From NCBI RefSeq assembly GCF_000203815.1, contig NW_004457635.1, positions 310,001-374,000 of the forward strand: a stretch of DNA of 64,000 bases, given 5' to 3'. Of the stretch, positions 36,182-49,137 are shown one piece after another. Made by a program: the position numbers and the translations under genes. Source of the DNA: Cavenderia fasciculata (taxonomy: Eukaryota > Evosea > Eumycetozoa > Acytosteliales > Cavenderiaceae). The notes under the pieces are model-generated. The model did no database searches and had not been told where the DNA came from. It saw nothing but the letters and a program-made list of their open reading frames with translations. Position 1 is the first letter of the stretch. Every line of letters begins with the position of its first letter.

Positions 36182-37335
36182 TTTTTGAAAAAGGTTTGGT
36201 TTTTGTTAGTTTTAGATTACTAAAAAGATATTTATAGAATTGGTTGGTTGGTTGGTTGGTTTGATGATTTGATCTATTTGAAATCATCTTGTATTTATAC
36301 TAGATGGTTTGTGTATAATACTAGAGGATGAAGTAGAGCAAAAAAAAAAATGGTCATCCATTATTGGAATTAATTAGTAAATATTGTTGGTAGTAGACAG
36401 GAGCCATATATGTGTGAGTTTTGGGCCCATTGCAATACTAGTAAAGTATACATTATTCTAGTTGTTGTCGTATGGTGTGGAGTATATATATGTTGGTGAT
36501 GAAATTATTAAAACCAAATTTCAATAATTAATATCAATATATCAATATATATATCTATTAGCATGTAGTGGGGGGGGATAATTAAATTACATCACACACC
36601 CGACAATTGTCGTATCCGTATTGTCATCATTGTTTCGACAGAATAAACAACAACGTTGATGATCTCAAGTATTGTTGTTGAATACATCAATGAAAGAATG
36701 GTGTCATGATATTTAGAGTAGCGCGTCGTTTTACCATTACCAATAACCCATTGTTGAAATGGGGGTGGTGTGGGATGGGTGTATAAATCATTGTTTTATA
36801 ATAAAAGGGATATCTATAAAACAGTAATTAGTAAATAGAATTGAAAATTGATTTACTTTTATCAATGCAAACTTACAAGTTTTACTATTATGGATTGGGA
36901 TGGGACAACCACACTGGTGTTGGGAAATGTTATTTTTAGATTAATAGTATTTGTAAATCAAACATACTGGCTACGCTCTCTCTAACTCTATATACTGTTG
37001 GTCTATGGACCTATTAATAATAATAATAATAACAGTGACGACTGGTATACATGTAATTTTTAGAAATATATACAAAATATTATTAATATTTTTAATTTTA
37101 ATTTTGTTAAGGGTACAAGTATTATCCAATCAAGTTGAATGAATAACACTTTTAATATCTAATAATAGATACTATTATTATTACTGTTACTATTAAGATG
37201 GAGGGAGGGAAGGAAGGATGTTGATATATATATATTTAATTCTGGAAATTACTTATTTCCATAATTATGTTGTGTGATGGAGGTGATGGAGGAGGAGGAG
37301 GAGGATGAGGGAAAAAATATGATTTACTATGATTA
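36182..37335. other. Gene-free spacer
   Basis: About 1.15 kb of AT-rich DNA with GGTT repeats at 36240-36260, a G8 run at 36570 and a G/A-rich run (GGA repeats) at 37270-37310. No coding signal is seen. Confidence 0.5.
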
Positions 37336-38395
37336 TTATTGATAAGGTCTATTATAATGTTCACCCAATAGAGGTGGACTACCTTGCAAATATTTCTGGC
37401 TTTCATGGGTACTCATAATATAGAGTAGACAACTAAGTGGTAGTACCTCCAAAATGACATAATATACTACATCTTTCCACCAATAATTTAATGGATAAAA
37501 GGTTGTTACAATAACCAATACACCACGTAAAACAAAACATACAATGGCTGAAACGATAATGATGGCAAATACCTGTCTTGTTTTCAAATCAGATGATGGT
37601 TCTGGTGCTGTACCTTTTTTAATAATTATAAAAAATCTAAAAACAAATAAATAAATAAATAAATAATTAGTAAACATTGGTTGTGGTCTGTTTTGGTTTT
37701 GGTTTATAACATACACGACAAAAATAAAAATAGGAGTTGATAAATAGATGATTGCATCAAAAAGTTGGAGTGCAGATTCCATGGTGGTGGTTGGCTCGTT
37801 GACCGATACATTGCTTTCCGAGGTATCTAGGGAAAAGTCCAATACAATGAAAACAAGTACCACCACATACATGATTATATTGAAAATAAGTATTCCTCTC
37901 TTGTAAAGATCAACCTTGGATCCCTTTTGTGAACTTTTTCTTTCATTTATAATTAATCTAAATAAATAAATTAATTAATTAATATTTTTTCTTTCAATTG
38001 ATTGATTGATTGGACTGATTTGTTTTGACTTACCCTAAAATAAGAGATATAGTATATGCAGTGATAAAAAGAAATGATGGTAAAACACTAAATACATTTA
38101 ATATTTTACCACCAAGATGTATAACGTCATTTAATTCCAATATATACAATAAAAAGCTAACTGCTCTTAATAATCCACCCAATACAACCAATAACATAAA
38201 TCCAATTGCATATTTTTCCCCTAAATAAAATAAATAATAAATATTTAATTAATTATTATTCCATGTATGATATGTTTTGTTGTTTTAATGTATATACTTA
38301 CAAACATGTTTAATCCTATACCCTATCAAAGCACCAAATGAAAATACAAAATATAATGCTGATAGGAATATATGTGATTGAGAATAATCATCCAT
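37336..38395 (-). CDS. Multi-span membrane protein, four exons
   Basis: Exons are inferred as 38395-38302, 38220-38034, 37957-37715 and 37636-37336. Introns are GTAAGT or GTATGT...TTTAG with matching phases, giving about 274 residues. Hydrophobic segments are visible at 'FLSALYFVFSFGALIG', 'GFMLLVVLGGLLRAVSFLLYI', 'LPSFLFITAYTISLIL', 'GILIFNIIMYVVVLVFIVL', 'IIYLSTPIFIFVV', 'FAIIIVSAIVCFVLRGVLVIV' and 'DVVYYVILEVLPLSCLLYI'. That is about seven spans. The topology recalls THH1/TOM1-like proteins such as the one at 59264-60400, but the similarity is not strong enough for a firm family call. The last intron (78 nt) is also open in frame. Confidence 0.72.
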
Positions 38396-38487
38396 TTGAT
38401 TGAATAAAAATAATAATCAGATTGTTGACCAAATAATCTGGAAATTGCGAATTTGATTTTAAATAATCAATAATGAGGTCTCTATTT

Positions 38488-38727
38488 TTAAACTTGGACA
38501 ATTGAAAATGGTCTAGTATTATGTAATATAGATAGTGGTAAGAATATTGGTCTTTGTTGAATTTGAAGTTGTTGTTGTTGTTGTTGTTGTTGTTGGGAAT
38601 TTGTAATAATCTGATGTTGTTGATGTTGTTGGTTGACTCGATGATTATGATTATGATTATTGATCAAGATATAGATGGCAACTAGAAATTTGGTTATAAT
38701 GAATAATAGAAAGAATCGGTTAATCAT
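38488..38727 (-). CDS. Possible small signal-anchored Gln-rich protein
   Basis: A 79-codon frame. It has a hydrophobic start 'MINRFFLLFIITKFLVAIYI', then Asn/His and Gln repeats, and a short C-terminus. It lies 92 bp upstream of the four-exon membrane gene on the same strand. No family is recognised. The start region looks like a signal anchor, but the rest is repeat-driven, so this may be non-coding. Confidence 0.3.
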   Translation of the reverse strand: MINRFFLLFIITKFLVAIYILINNHNHNHRVNQQHQQHQIITNSQQQQQQQQQLQIQQRPIFLPLSILHNTRPFSIVQV

Positions 38728-40008
38728 CAGTCTTTGGTACTATTACTATCGATATCTATTAACAATAGTTTAGAGAGAGAGAGATAAAAATAAAATAAAT
38801 AAAACAACAATATATAATAATAAAAAGAGATAATGATCCAACCAACTATAAAGGGGACTGTATCGATAAAAAAAAAGAGTAAAATAGAGAGTTTTAATAT
38901 AATAAATGTGAATTTGACAGTGTATGTGCAAACAAACAAACAAAAACAAACAAATTATAATATTTATGTGATTATAATATATTATACCTGTGTGTATGTA
39001 TATGATTGATGTACTGTACCCCCTTTACTTGTCTCTCTCTTTAAATTATATTATTATTTGTCCATGTAGTAGTAGTGTGTGGTTGTTGTTCATGGAGGGT
39101 GGGTGGTGATAGAAGAACATTGCAAACGGTTCAGTGAGGGGTGTGGTTTGAGTGAATGAACGAACAGTGTGAGGGTAAGTTTTTGTTGCGTTTGCTCAGA
39201 TTCATATGATGGATACAATTGTCGCAGCTGAGACTTGAAACTCTAAGAATCTCTTGATTGAACCAAACTTACTTTTCAATTGATTATTTATAGGATGATT
39301 ATTGTTGCTTTGTTAAACAAATAGACAGTTTTTGTGTTGTGGTTGTGTCCTATCCAATCAATCCAATCGAATTCTGATCAGTAATAATGTCAATCTTATT
39401 TATTCAATAAATAACTAAAATGATTGGTTGTGTGTATGTCTGTGTGTGGCTTGCTATTAATGTGTTGAAATTTCCTTCTTCTCTTTGTTTGTTTATGAGG
39501 GTTGAATCTGACTGATCTCGAGGTAGTCTAAAACTAAAAATATATACAACAGTAGTTTACTAAACAATGCAATGCAATTACTCTTTACGCAACATTGACC
39601 TGCAAATTGCATCAAAAAAAAAAAAAAAAAAAAAAAAAGAAAAAGAAAAAGAAAAAACAAAAAAAACCTTTGATCAGAGTAAAAAAAAAGTAGTTCAAAA
39701 CAAGCCGAACATAAATAAACAGAGGAACCAATTCAATTTCACCAATGGTATAAATCAGGTACCCAGGCCGAAAGGAGGAGGAAGGTCTTGTGTTTTCAAA
39801 AAAAAACAAAAACGGAGATACTTTGTGGATGATGATTAATGATGGGTGGGATCGTTCACGTCGGAACATCGATGAAATTTAATTAATAATTTTTTAATCG
39901 GTTGTTTGTTGTGGCATTGGGAACCACCTCTTCTGTCATGTCGAGCTGTGAGTTGATCATCATCATCATCATCATCATTGCATTATTCAAATAGTTTAGT
40001 TGTCGAGA
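38728..40008. other. Gene-free spacer with poly-A tract
   Basis: About 1.28 kb. It holds TC/TG-rich stretches, a 25-nt poly-A run at 39614-39638 followed by AAAAAG units, and (CAT)n at 39957-39979 just before the deaminase gene. A purine-rich 90-codon plus-strand frame across the poly-A is not considered coding. Confidence 0.5.
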
Positions 40009-40888
40009 ATGAGATTAATCATTAAAAAAGATAAGAATCAAGCAGGAGAATACATTGCAAAGTATTTAAAGGATAGAATCAAAGGATTTGTACCAACACC
40101 TACTAGACCATACTTGGTGTTGGGACTACCAACTGGATCATCTCCGCTACCAATCTACAAGCTATTGGTTGAATATCACAAAGCTGGCGAGCTTTCATTC
40201 AAGCATGTAGCTACCTTTAACATGGACGAATACCTTGGTTTGGACAAGAAACATCCATTCTCTTATCACTACTTTATGCACGAGAATTTGTTCAATCACA
40301 TTGATATCGATCATCGCAACGTACATATCCTCAATGGTATGGCTTCAGATGCCACGGTTGAATGTGAAAACTATGAAAAGACAATCGAGTCGTATGGCGG
40401 TATCGACATCTTTCTCGGTGGTATGGGTGTCGACGGACACATTGCCTTTAACGAGCCAGGTTCCTCTCTTGCCTCTCGTACCCGTCTCAAGAGTTTAACT
40501 CGTGAAACTATCCTTGTCAATAGTCGTTTCTTTGACAATGTCTCTCAAGTACCAACTCAAGCATTGACTGTTGGTGTTGGTACAATCCTTGATGCTCGTG
40601 AAGTCATCTTAATTGTTACTGGTCATTCAAAGGTATAAATATAAATATATATATATAGATAGATATAGATATAAAGATGATACTTGTACTCATTCATCAT
40701 TCCTTTAATTTATTTAGGCAATGGCATTATATAAAACAATTGAAGAAGGTGTAAGTCATATGTGGACAGCATCAGCATTACAAATGCACAAGAGAGCAAT
40801 GATCATTTGTGATGAAGAAGCTATCGATGAATTGAAAATAAAGACAGTAAGATATTTTAATGATGTAGAGAATCATAATGGTTTCTAA
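40009..40888 (+). CDS. gnpda1: Glucosamine-6-phosphate deaminase
   Basis: Converts GlcN-6-P to fructose-6-P and ammonia, the last step of amino-sugar breakdown. Exons are 40009-40632 and 40718-40888 with a phase-0 intron (GTATAA...TTTAG), giving 264 residues, the standard length. Motifs are '[18 protein letters not shown]', the catalytic region 'NMDEYLGL', '[19 protein letters not shown]' and '[15 protein letters not shown]'. The second exon carries '[16 protein letters not shown]'. The start is the ATG at 40009 ('MRLIIKKDK'). An upstream TTG is not needed. Confidence 0.95.
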
Positions 40889-42069
40889 ATCTAAAAATAA
40901 TTAAATAATTAAATAATAATAAATCTTTTAAAAGATTGATGTAAAGTATAATAACAATAAGTATTTATTATATTTATGTATATGTATGTATGGTTTATGT
41001 GTCTCAGAATCGCCTTTATTCTTCAAACATAATTATTACTTTAATTTCTCTGTAGATAGAAAACAAAAGAAGAATGTTCATCATTGAATTCAACCGAAGG
41101 AGGATCTAATGATTAGTTCCTTTCGACAGTGATAATTACAATGGATTCCTTAAGTTCTTGTGTATTGCAGATCTACGTATATATGTTAATAATATGTGAT
41201 TAAGAAAAGGTTTTCATCATTGACAAACAGTAACAATAAACATAAAAGTAAATACTATGTATGACACCGTTGATCCCCCCCTGCTTACATTCCAAAGATA
41301 ATGACTGAGAATAGGAGGAAATATGCTAGCATATACCGAAACGAGGCTCAATCCCAGACTCTTAACCATATCTTTAAAGACGAAAGGGGGTTTCTTGCTG
41401 GTCATACATATATACCTAAATGACTTGCTATTATTATAAATAGTTTCAATGTACTGCACTCCCTAGGAGTCAAGTAAGATCAGCTCCTTTGAAAACCGTA
41501 CTTTGATACTATTTTGAATAGCGCATGTTTAATCTTACGCCCACTGTTATTAATATCAGTACAAAAAAAAAAATAAAAAAATAAAATAAATAATGATATT
41601 TTTATTTATTTGATGATCTTTGTAAGTTGGTCTTTACAAAAGTTGTAATATCTTATCACATGAATGATAATATCTATATCAATATATGAATCAATCGTTA
41701 ATATAAAGGATCACCTTTCGTTTTTCCCAGGCCACATCGTATGGAATGTTGATTCTGAAGGCTTTTTTGTTTAAGATCACTCCGCGAGACCCCGAAAAGC
41801 AAGGTCACCGTTTCAAAAAGTTTCGCTTTTGCACAAGTGCCATTCGCTGTTTTGAAGGACTGGAGATCAACTATAAAAGAGTCGTTTCCACATCATCATT
41901 TAAATCATCATCATTTGATTAATCATAAATACAAATAATAATAATAATTTGAACAAATTATATTATTCAACAATAACAACAACGTAATAATAATAATATC
42001 TCATCAACTACGCGATAAAACAACAAAGTATATTTTAATTAAACAACAACAACAACAACAATCACAAAC
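40889..42069. other. Spacer with hairpins, a hydrophobic short frame and a GC-richer block
   Basis: About 1.18 kb. A stem-loop of near-complementary arms sits at 41094-41126. A related sequence (GGAG...GATCAGCTCCTTTG) sits at 41465-41491. An 80-codon minus-strand frame at 41217-41459 is hydrophobic but matches no family I recognise. Around 41730-41880 base composition rises to moderate GC with inverted pieces (GAAAAGC/GCTTTT), and CTATAAAAG at 41871-41879 is a TATA candidate for the next gene. CAA repeats follow in the 5' UTR. Confidence 0.45.
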
Positions 42070-42876
42070 ATGTCAACATTTAGAATTTATCATCCATACC
42101 CAAATGTTATTCCATATGAATTAACACCAATCATGTCGACAGAGGACTACAAACAATTCAAGTCACTATACAATGTATACAATAGAAAACAAGTTAAACG
42201 TAATTTCATAGCTGCTGCCGTATTCTTTGTGATCATGTTGGCTTGCATCGGTCTCATTGTAAAGGGTTGTATACCAATCGATGGACAGGAAAATGAATAT
42301 GCAAAGATTTATATCATGGGTTCAATTGGTATTCTGGTAGTAGATTCTTCTTTATTTTTAGCTGCACTTCTTGTTATTGGTAGAAAGGTATATATATAAA
42401 ACAAACATTAGTATACAACAATTATTTAATATAATATTAATATTAATTTTTTTTTTTTACTGTAGGTTCGAAATGCACTTACCTGTAGACTCAATGGACA
42501 TTTTGCACAAAGAGGTCTTACATTTAATATTGTTGCAAGACTTGGTCATAAAGACCACCATACTTCACAACAATTTGTTGAGATTACCACTTCTACTGCC
42601 ATCGTAGCTCCACCTCCCTTTGTCATTCCAATGCCACTTCAACAACAACAACAACCACCAGTACAATATTTCCAAGGTCAACCACAACAACAATATATGC
42701 AATACCAACAACCAATGTACAATCCAAATTATCAACAACAACAACAACAACAACAACCACCAGTACAATATTATAACAACAACAATGTTCCAGTTCAACA
42801 AACTGCAGGTAAAATAAGTACAAAGGGAATGCCTGAAGAGTCTGATAAAACTCCTCTTGTAAATACTAAAAAATAA
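42070..42876 (+). CDS. Two-span membrane protein with Pro/Gln-rich tail
   Basis: Exons are 42070-42387 and 42466-42876 with a phase-0 intron (GTATAT...TGTAG), giving 242 residues. There are two hydrophobic segments: 'FIAAAVFFVIMLACIGLIV' at about residue 45 and 'MGSIGILVVDSSLFLAALLVI' at about 82. A short cytoplasm-like region 'RNALTCRLNGHFAQRGLTF' follows, then a Gln/Pro/Tyr-rich tail with 'QPPVQYF' repeats. This tail resembles adaptor or scramblase-type PQ-rich tails. The family is not recognised. A TATA candidate lies 190 nt upstream. Confidence 0.75.
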
Positions 42877-43019
42877 TCGACCAACCATATAATAATAATA
42901 ATAAGATAATACCCCTTTAATACAAAGTAGATAACAAAAGTATTAATTAATGAATTAATTGTAAATAGAAAATAAACCAAGACTAGGGTCTTTTGAATTT
43001 ATTAAATAATATCAACTTT

Positions 43020-44186
43020 TTAGATAGATTTGATTCTCGAAAATGTTAAGGTTGTTTGACCTCTAGTACTAGGATTACCAATTTTAGATGTAGAGTAATC
43101 AATTTTAAAACAAGTGGTCGACATGTCAAGTATGGGTGGGTTGATGCTGGATCGATACATAAACCTTTGAATATGATGATGACCAACCTTTGAAAGTTCC
43201 ATCAATAAAATGTAAATATAGCTACACGATTCGAATTGATTATTAATGTATTTAAATGTTTGAACTGATGGATTGAGTTGAAGACAGTGTGTTGTATTAC
43301 AGGTTGAGGTTGTTATCTTTTTGATTCTATTTGGTAGTTTTATCAAGTCACTACACTCTACTTCACAAGATAGATGTAGTCTGTCTAGATTTGGAAATTG
43401 ATCTAGAATATCGAATTGTTTGGAATTGATTGAGATGGATCTGACAGATTGTTTGACATCATCGGGGACACCACGATAGCTTGGACAATAGAGTTTGGTG
43501 ATTGGTTTGCCTTTTAATGCACGGTTCATACTATGAATGATATCATAGGTCTCATAGGGAGTACTTCTACGAATATCCAATTTGGTCAAGAACTTGAGCC
43601 CATCAATAGCATGGCGTCGAACCGAATCATCGTACAAATCGAATAAAAGAGATTTGATGTTGGGTAGATTTTGAGTTAAGCTAATCAATCTTTTAACCGA
43701 GAATTGTACTTTTGTGATTGCCAACCTTTCATTTTCATTTAGTTGGCTATAATCACTACTGTTACCAACATGGATCGAGTTGACCGAATGATTTAATATA
43801 CAATATTCATTATTGATTTGGTTGAGATGCTGATCGAGTTGTTCTCTCGTCTGGTTGACCATATGATTAAAGTGATTTAATTTGATATGATTGAATAAAT
43901 CTTTTGAAATGAGTGATAGTTGTAATCTTGATCGATTGACATGTACTCCATTCAATCCAAGTGGAGGGTATGGTGTTGTGGTTGAAAAATGAACGGCACA
44001 TTGATTCTTGATTGCCAGGAATGATTCAATAAATGATTCATCATCCAATATTGACATTCCTTTTTCAATTGATCTATCCAATATCGATTTATCATAAATA
44101 CAAGTACAACGATCTCTTAAATTCCAAACCATAGATATAATATTATAAATAATATAGTTTGGTAATTTTATACTATTATTATTACA

Positions 44187-44222
<36 letters not shown>

Positions 44223-45857
44223 TATAATATTATCAGTTGATATTAAAGAGGAGGGATGATGATGGCTATTATTATCAATATTATTATTATTATTATCTAT
44301 TAATTTAAATTGTAATTTGTAATATGATGTATTTGAAATGGTTGATCCAAGATATTCATATCCCAATTCTTTAAATTTGATGATTCTATTCTCTAAAATA
44401 CTTGTTGGTGAATCAATGATTATTCTTTTGATATTATTATTATTCTTTTGGATTGTTATTAATGACTGCCTTTCCTCCAAATCAAGATTTGAATTATTTT
44501 TATCATTTGATATATTTTTGAATCTGACGGTATCGATGAGTGGATAGTTGATTAATGAATCGAATGTACCTGGTACGAGTATGGTGAACGTCACTTTTCT
44601 GACACTATCTGGTATTGATAGTCCAAGGTGCCCTTTGGTATAAACGATGTGTTTGAGATTAGGAAAGTCCTCTTGTTGTTTGATATCATAGTACGGTGAT
44701 GACACAACTCGAAGGTTTTGTTTGACTTGTACATCTAACAAATTCCAATCAAAGCGGTCTGGAAGAAGTAGCTTGGTGATACGGGTTCCTGGTTTGAGGA
44801 GGAATGTTGGCAAGTGTTGGAATATATATGGACCAATAGAGGCACATAAAAGGTTGACAGAGGTGAGGTTGTTAAAGTTTTTAAACAATGCTGTGATTGT
44901 ATTGTTGTTGATATCACCGTAATGAGATATACTCTTGAGTTTTGGTAGAGATTCGGCTACATTGGTCAGACTATTGGCCTTTGGGAGGTACCACCCTCCG
45001 CCAGATCCTACTCTCTGAAAGTGAATCTTTTCAACATCACACAACAAATCTTTTGAAGAGATTCTAAAGAATGTGTTGAATTTGGTAGCCGATGATGATG
45101 GGAGGATCGAGAGAGTAGTTGCTTTCTTGATGATGCAATGACGATCGTTAATATGATTCCACACTTTGTCGGTTGGTTTCAATGTTATATCGGTGAATAA
45201 CGTAGTCGACACGTAAGAGAATACTCTCTTGGAGACCATTGCCAATGATCTCTTCCATAGCTTGCTATCATCCTTGCAATCATCGAATATTGGTGGTTTG
45301 TGTCCCATGTCGACTTTGAATAGGTGCATTTGACACAAGATCCCAACATTGGGTACAAGTTTCTTGATGTGCGAATCAACTTGAATACACATAAACACTG
45401 ACAGATCTTGTTCGAGTGGTCGACGGTCGGGATATGAATAGTAACGAGGTTGGTTTCCGCGCGAAAACATTGGAATCAATCGTTGTTGCTCCACAGCATC
45501 TCTATAGTCACTCGAGCCGATACAAGTACATATATCGATAGTGTCAAATGCCACCTTTAATATTCTAGCAATGATGATCCATGGCAAGCAATACTCTAAC
45601 GCACCTTGATTGTAATCTGTGATTTTCTCTATTACTTGTTCATCTTCCTTTCTTTGCTTATCATGTTTGAGTAGCTTTTTAATTATCAATGTCTTTGTCT
45701 CTTTGTTGGTAGTTTGTACACCATTCTTGTTACACAACTCTAATAGATCTTTTTTATATAATCTATTCAGTCCTTGTGTTGTATATTCAATCTCCTCTTC
45801 CTCTTCCTCTCCATCATTACTATTATTATTATTACTATCTCTATCTTTTCTTTTCAT
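43020..45857 (-). CDS. SAP-like + double F-box-like/LRR family protein (member 1, intact)
   Basis: A 945-residue single-exon frame. The start is taken at 'MKRKDRD' by comparison with the member at 63650; an upstream ATG at 45878 adds seven residues. The N-terminus is acidic, then has a SAP-like helix pair ('LYKKDLLELCNKNGVQTT', 'IIKKLLKH'). Unit A starts with the F-box-like pattern 'LEYCLPWIIIARIL', 'ICTC' and 'LAMVSKRVFSYVS'. Leucine-rich segments and the blocks 'TRITKLLLPDRF', 'VKQNLRVVSS', 'FPNLKHI' and 'IPDSVRKVTF' follow. After an Asn-rich linker, unit B repeats the plan: 'KLPNYIIYNIISMVW', 'CTC', 'LSLISKDLFNHI', 'KPITKLYCPSY', 'VKQSVRSIS', 'FPNLDRLHL' and 'LPNRIKKITT'. A role in SCF-type substrate recognition is only an inference. 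This is the best-preserved copy. Confidence 0.82.
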
Positions 45858-46043
45858 TGTATATACGCATATATACATAAATTATAATGCTCTTTAGAAT
45901 TACATGTTCATTTGAATGAATGAGAGAGAAATGATCATTTCTCTGTGAACTTCAACAACGTAGGTTTTTTTTTTTTTCAATAATTATTTTTTTTTTATAC
46001 TCTTGTCTTTCTACATTTAGAGATTGTTGATTATGATGTTATA

Positions 46044-46215
46044 TGATTCTCGAAAATGTTATAGTGAATTGGTATAGAGCAATCAATTTAGCGTAAGTGT
46101 CTGAGTATGGGTTCTTGGTGGAATGATACATAAATATTTGGATATGACCCATCGTTGAAGTTCAATCAATAAAATATAATTTTTGCTACATTTGGACACT
46201 GATTTAGAATATCTA
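46044..46215 (-). pseudogene. 3'-end fragment of the double F-box-like/LRR family
   Basis: About 170 bp matching the last codons of neighbouring members on the minus strand: the end motif 'TFSRI', the region before it, and 'IDQRFMYRS'-like codons. It has many changes and no open frame. It is the remnant of another copy between members 1 and 2, presumably left by unequal crossing-over. Confidence 0.6.
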
Positions 46216-46252
46216 CGGAATTGTAAAAATAAATAAATAAATTATAATTTAT

Positions 46253-47493
46253 TCATTTTTCAGCTCTTGAGAATGACAAGGTGAATTGGTTGTACATTTG
46301 AAATGAACTGTACATATGAGTTGTGCTGTATCTGGGAGTGGCCCCAGTTATTCTAGATGTAGAGTAATCGATTTCGAAGCATGTATCTGACATGTCTAGT
46401 ATGGGTGGGTTGATAGTTCCCGATCGATACATAAATCTTTGAATATGACCAACATCTGAAAGTTCCATCAATAAAATATAAATATAGCTGTGGGAGCACA
46501 GATCAATGTATTTGAATGTTTGAACTGATGGATTGAGTTGAAGAGATTGTGTTGTATAATAGGTTGATGTTGTTATCTTTTTGATTCTATTTGGTAACTT
46601 TATCTGGTTTCCCTTTTTACAAGTGAGATGTAATCTGTTGACATTTGGACATTGATTTAGAATTTTCAATTGTTTGGAATTGATTGAGATGGATATGAGT
46701 GATTGTTTGACATCATCTGTGATATTGATATAATGTGAACAATAGAGTTTGGTGATTGCTTTGCCTTTTAATGTACTGCCGAGACTACGAAGGGTATCAA
46801 TGTCGGTTAGATGGCGTATATCCAATTTTGTCAAGAACTTGAATCCATCAATAGCACCAAGTAACTTTGGTCTTGTGTCAGCATCAATATCGCCATCCAA
46901 AAGGACAAGAGATTTGATATTGGATAATTTTTGAATGAAATCAATCGATCTTTTAATCGAGCATTCTATCTTTGTGATTGCCAATCTTTCTTTTTCATTT
47001 AATTGTTGTTGGATATCATCGGTGCCGTTGTTGTTGTTGCCGATGTTGTCGTTTATGTCGACGTAGTTGTTATAGGTGTATTCGTCTTTGGGAACAAGTA
47101 TCGAATTGATGTTTTCTAATATACAATAATCATTGTTAGTTTTACTGCAATGACGATTTAATATATGTATGGGGATAAATAAATGATTAAAATGATTTAA
47201 TTTGATAAGATTGAATATATCTTTTGAAATGAGTGATAGTTGTAATCTTGATCTGTTGACATCAATGCCATTGAATCCAAGTGGCGAATAGGTTATTTTC
47301 GTTGAAAAATGAACTGAACATTGATTCTTGATTGATTCAAAATATTCCAAAAATCCTTCTTTATCCAATATTTTTGTGGTACAGCGATTCCAAACATCCA
47401 ATATTCGTGTTATATAAATACAAGTACAACGATCTCTTAAATTCCAAACCATTGATATAATCTGTCGAATAATATTATTTGGTAATTGTTGAC

Positions 47494-47568
<75 letters not shown>

Positions 47569-48997
47569 TAGTATTATCATTATCAATACCATTTTTAATA
47601 TTATTATTATCAATATTATTATTATTTTCAATATTATTATTCTCTATTAATTTAAATTGTAATTTGTAATGTGATGTATTTGAATGAGTTGATCCAAGAT
47701 ATTCATAACCCAATTCTTTAAATCTAATGACATTACTCTCTAAAATAGCTGTTTGTGAATCAATGATGATTCTTTTGATACTCTTTTGGTTGATAGATGA
47801 TTGAATTTTATCCAAACCGATTACCAATTCAGGAGTTTGATATGGTAGCGGTTTTTTGAATCTGACAATATGAACTTGTGGAGCTTGCTCAACCAACAAA
47901 TCTAATAAACCTTTTTTATGTGCAGAGAAGGTAACTTTTACGACAGTGGCAGGCACAAACAACCCCAAATCCCTTATAGATACACCATAAACAATGTGGT
48001 TGAGATTGGGAAAGTCCTCTTGTTTGATATTTAGATTGAGGTCTGGTGATGATATGGCTCGAAGGTTTTGTTTGACTTGTGCATCCAATGAATCCCAATC
48101 AAAATGTTCTGGAAGAATGATCTTGGTGATACGAGTACCTGGTTTGAGCAATGTTGATATTGGTTGAAAATACTCTGGACCTTTATAACCAAGGGTGCAA
48201 GCACTGAAAAGGTTGATGGATGTGAGGTTGCGGAATTTGGTGAATAATATTGGTATTGAAAAATCTTGGACAGGGCCAAAATGATTTATACTCTTGATAG
48301 TGGGCATATGAGTGACAAATATGTCCAGATTAATATAGTGTAACCCTTGGAGGTGAATCTTGTCGACCACCTTTAACCTCTCTTTGAACGGTGAGTCACT
48401 GGTTAGGAATTTGTCAAAACTTGAGCAATAATAAACTCTGAGTGTCTTGACGGCGTGATAACCGTATTTGAAAGGCTTGATAGGGAGATCTCCATCGTCC
48501 AGCTTTAAATCGGTGAATAGGTTGGTTAGCACGTACGAGTATACTCTCTTGGAGACAACTACCAAAGATCTCTTCCATCGACTGCTACAGTCGGTCCATC
48601 TGGTGCTTCCATCCTTATCGAAATTGAATTTTGGTTGGTGTCCCTTATCGACGGAGAATCTGTGAATAGGACACATGTCATCTCTATCAAGTTCATGTTT
48701 CGTGACCAACAAATGTGCCTGCGTAAACCGAAACACATACAGATTTTGTTCACATTCCTTCTTGTCAGGATATGAATAGTGACGAGTTTTTATCGCTGCT
48801 GCTGGTGCCAATCGTTGTTGCTCCACAGCATCTCTATAGTCATGTGAATGTACACAAGTACAGATATCACAAGTGTCAAATGCCTCCTTTAGTATTCTAG
48901 CAATGATGAACCACGGCAAGCAGTACTCCAACACTCCTTGATTGTAATCTTTCTGTACCTTTAGTTGTTGTGTATACTTTTCCTCTTCGCATTCCAT
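46253..48997 (-). CDS. Double F-box-like/LRR family protein (member 2, intact, no SAP segment)
   Basis: A 914-residue single-exon frame. The start is taken at 'MECEEEKYTQQ'; the ATG at 49048 would add a 17-residue AT-driven hydrophobic stretch. The protein starts almost directly with unit A ('YNQGVLEYCLPWFIIARIL'), so the SAP-like segment of member 1 is missing. Unit A carries 'TRITKIILPEHFDWDSLDAQ' and 'VKQNLRAISS'. A run of about 25 Asn (47494-47567) links to unit B: 'QLPNNIIRQIISMVW', 'LSLISKDIFNLI', 'KAITKLYCSHY', 'VKQSLISISI' and 'LPNRIKKITT'. A 270-bp piece (47877-48152) is almost identical to member 3, unlike the flanks. Confidence 0.8.
47494..47567. repeat. (ATT)n coding for poly-Asn
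   Basis: About 24 ATT/AAT units inside member 2 of the family. It encodes the Asn linker between the two units. Confidence 0.95.
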
Positions 48998-49137
48998 TAT
49001 TATTAAATAGCAACTACAAAGATTAAAAAAAAAGAGGAATAAACTCAAAGATCATATGTATCACTCGAGAGGTGGCCAAATGCCTCGTCATCTCTGTCTA
49101 TAAATATCTTTTTTTTCTTTTTAGACAAAGATTACGA

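Noticed and set aside
38302-38395. Joining the Gln-rich frame at 38488-38727 to the membrane gene as one transcript
   Set aside because: Stop codon and spacer separate them, and no donor/acceptor pair with fitting phase was found.
39567-39869. 90-codon Lys-rich plus-strand and Phe-rich minus-strand frames
   Set aside because: Built on a 25-nt poly-A run; no other coding sign.
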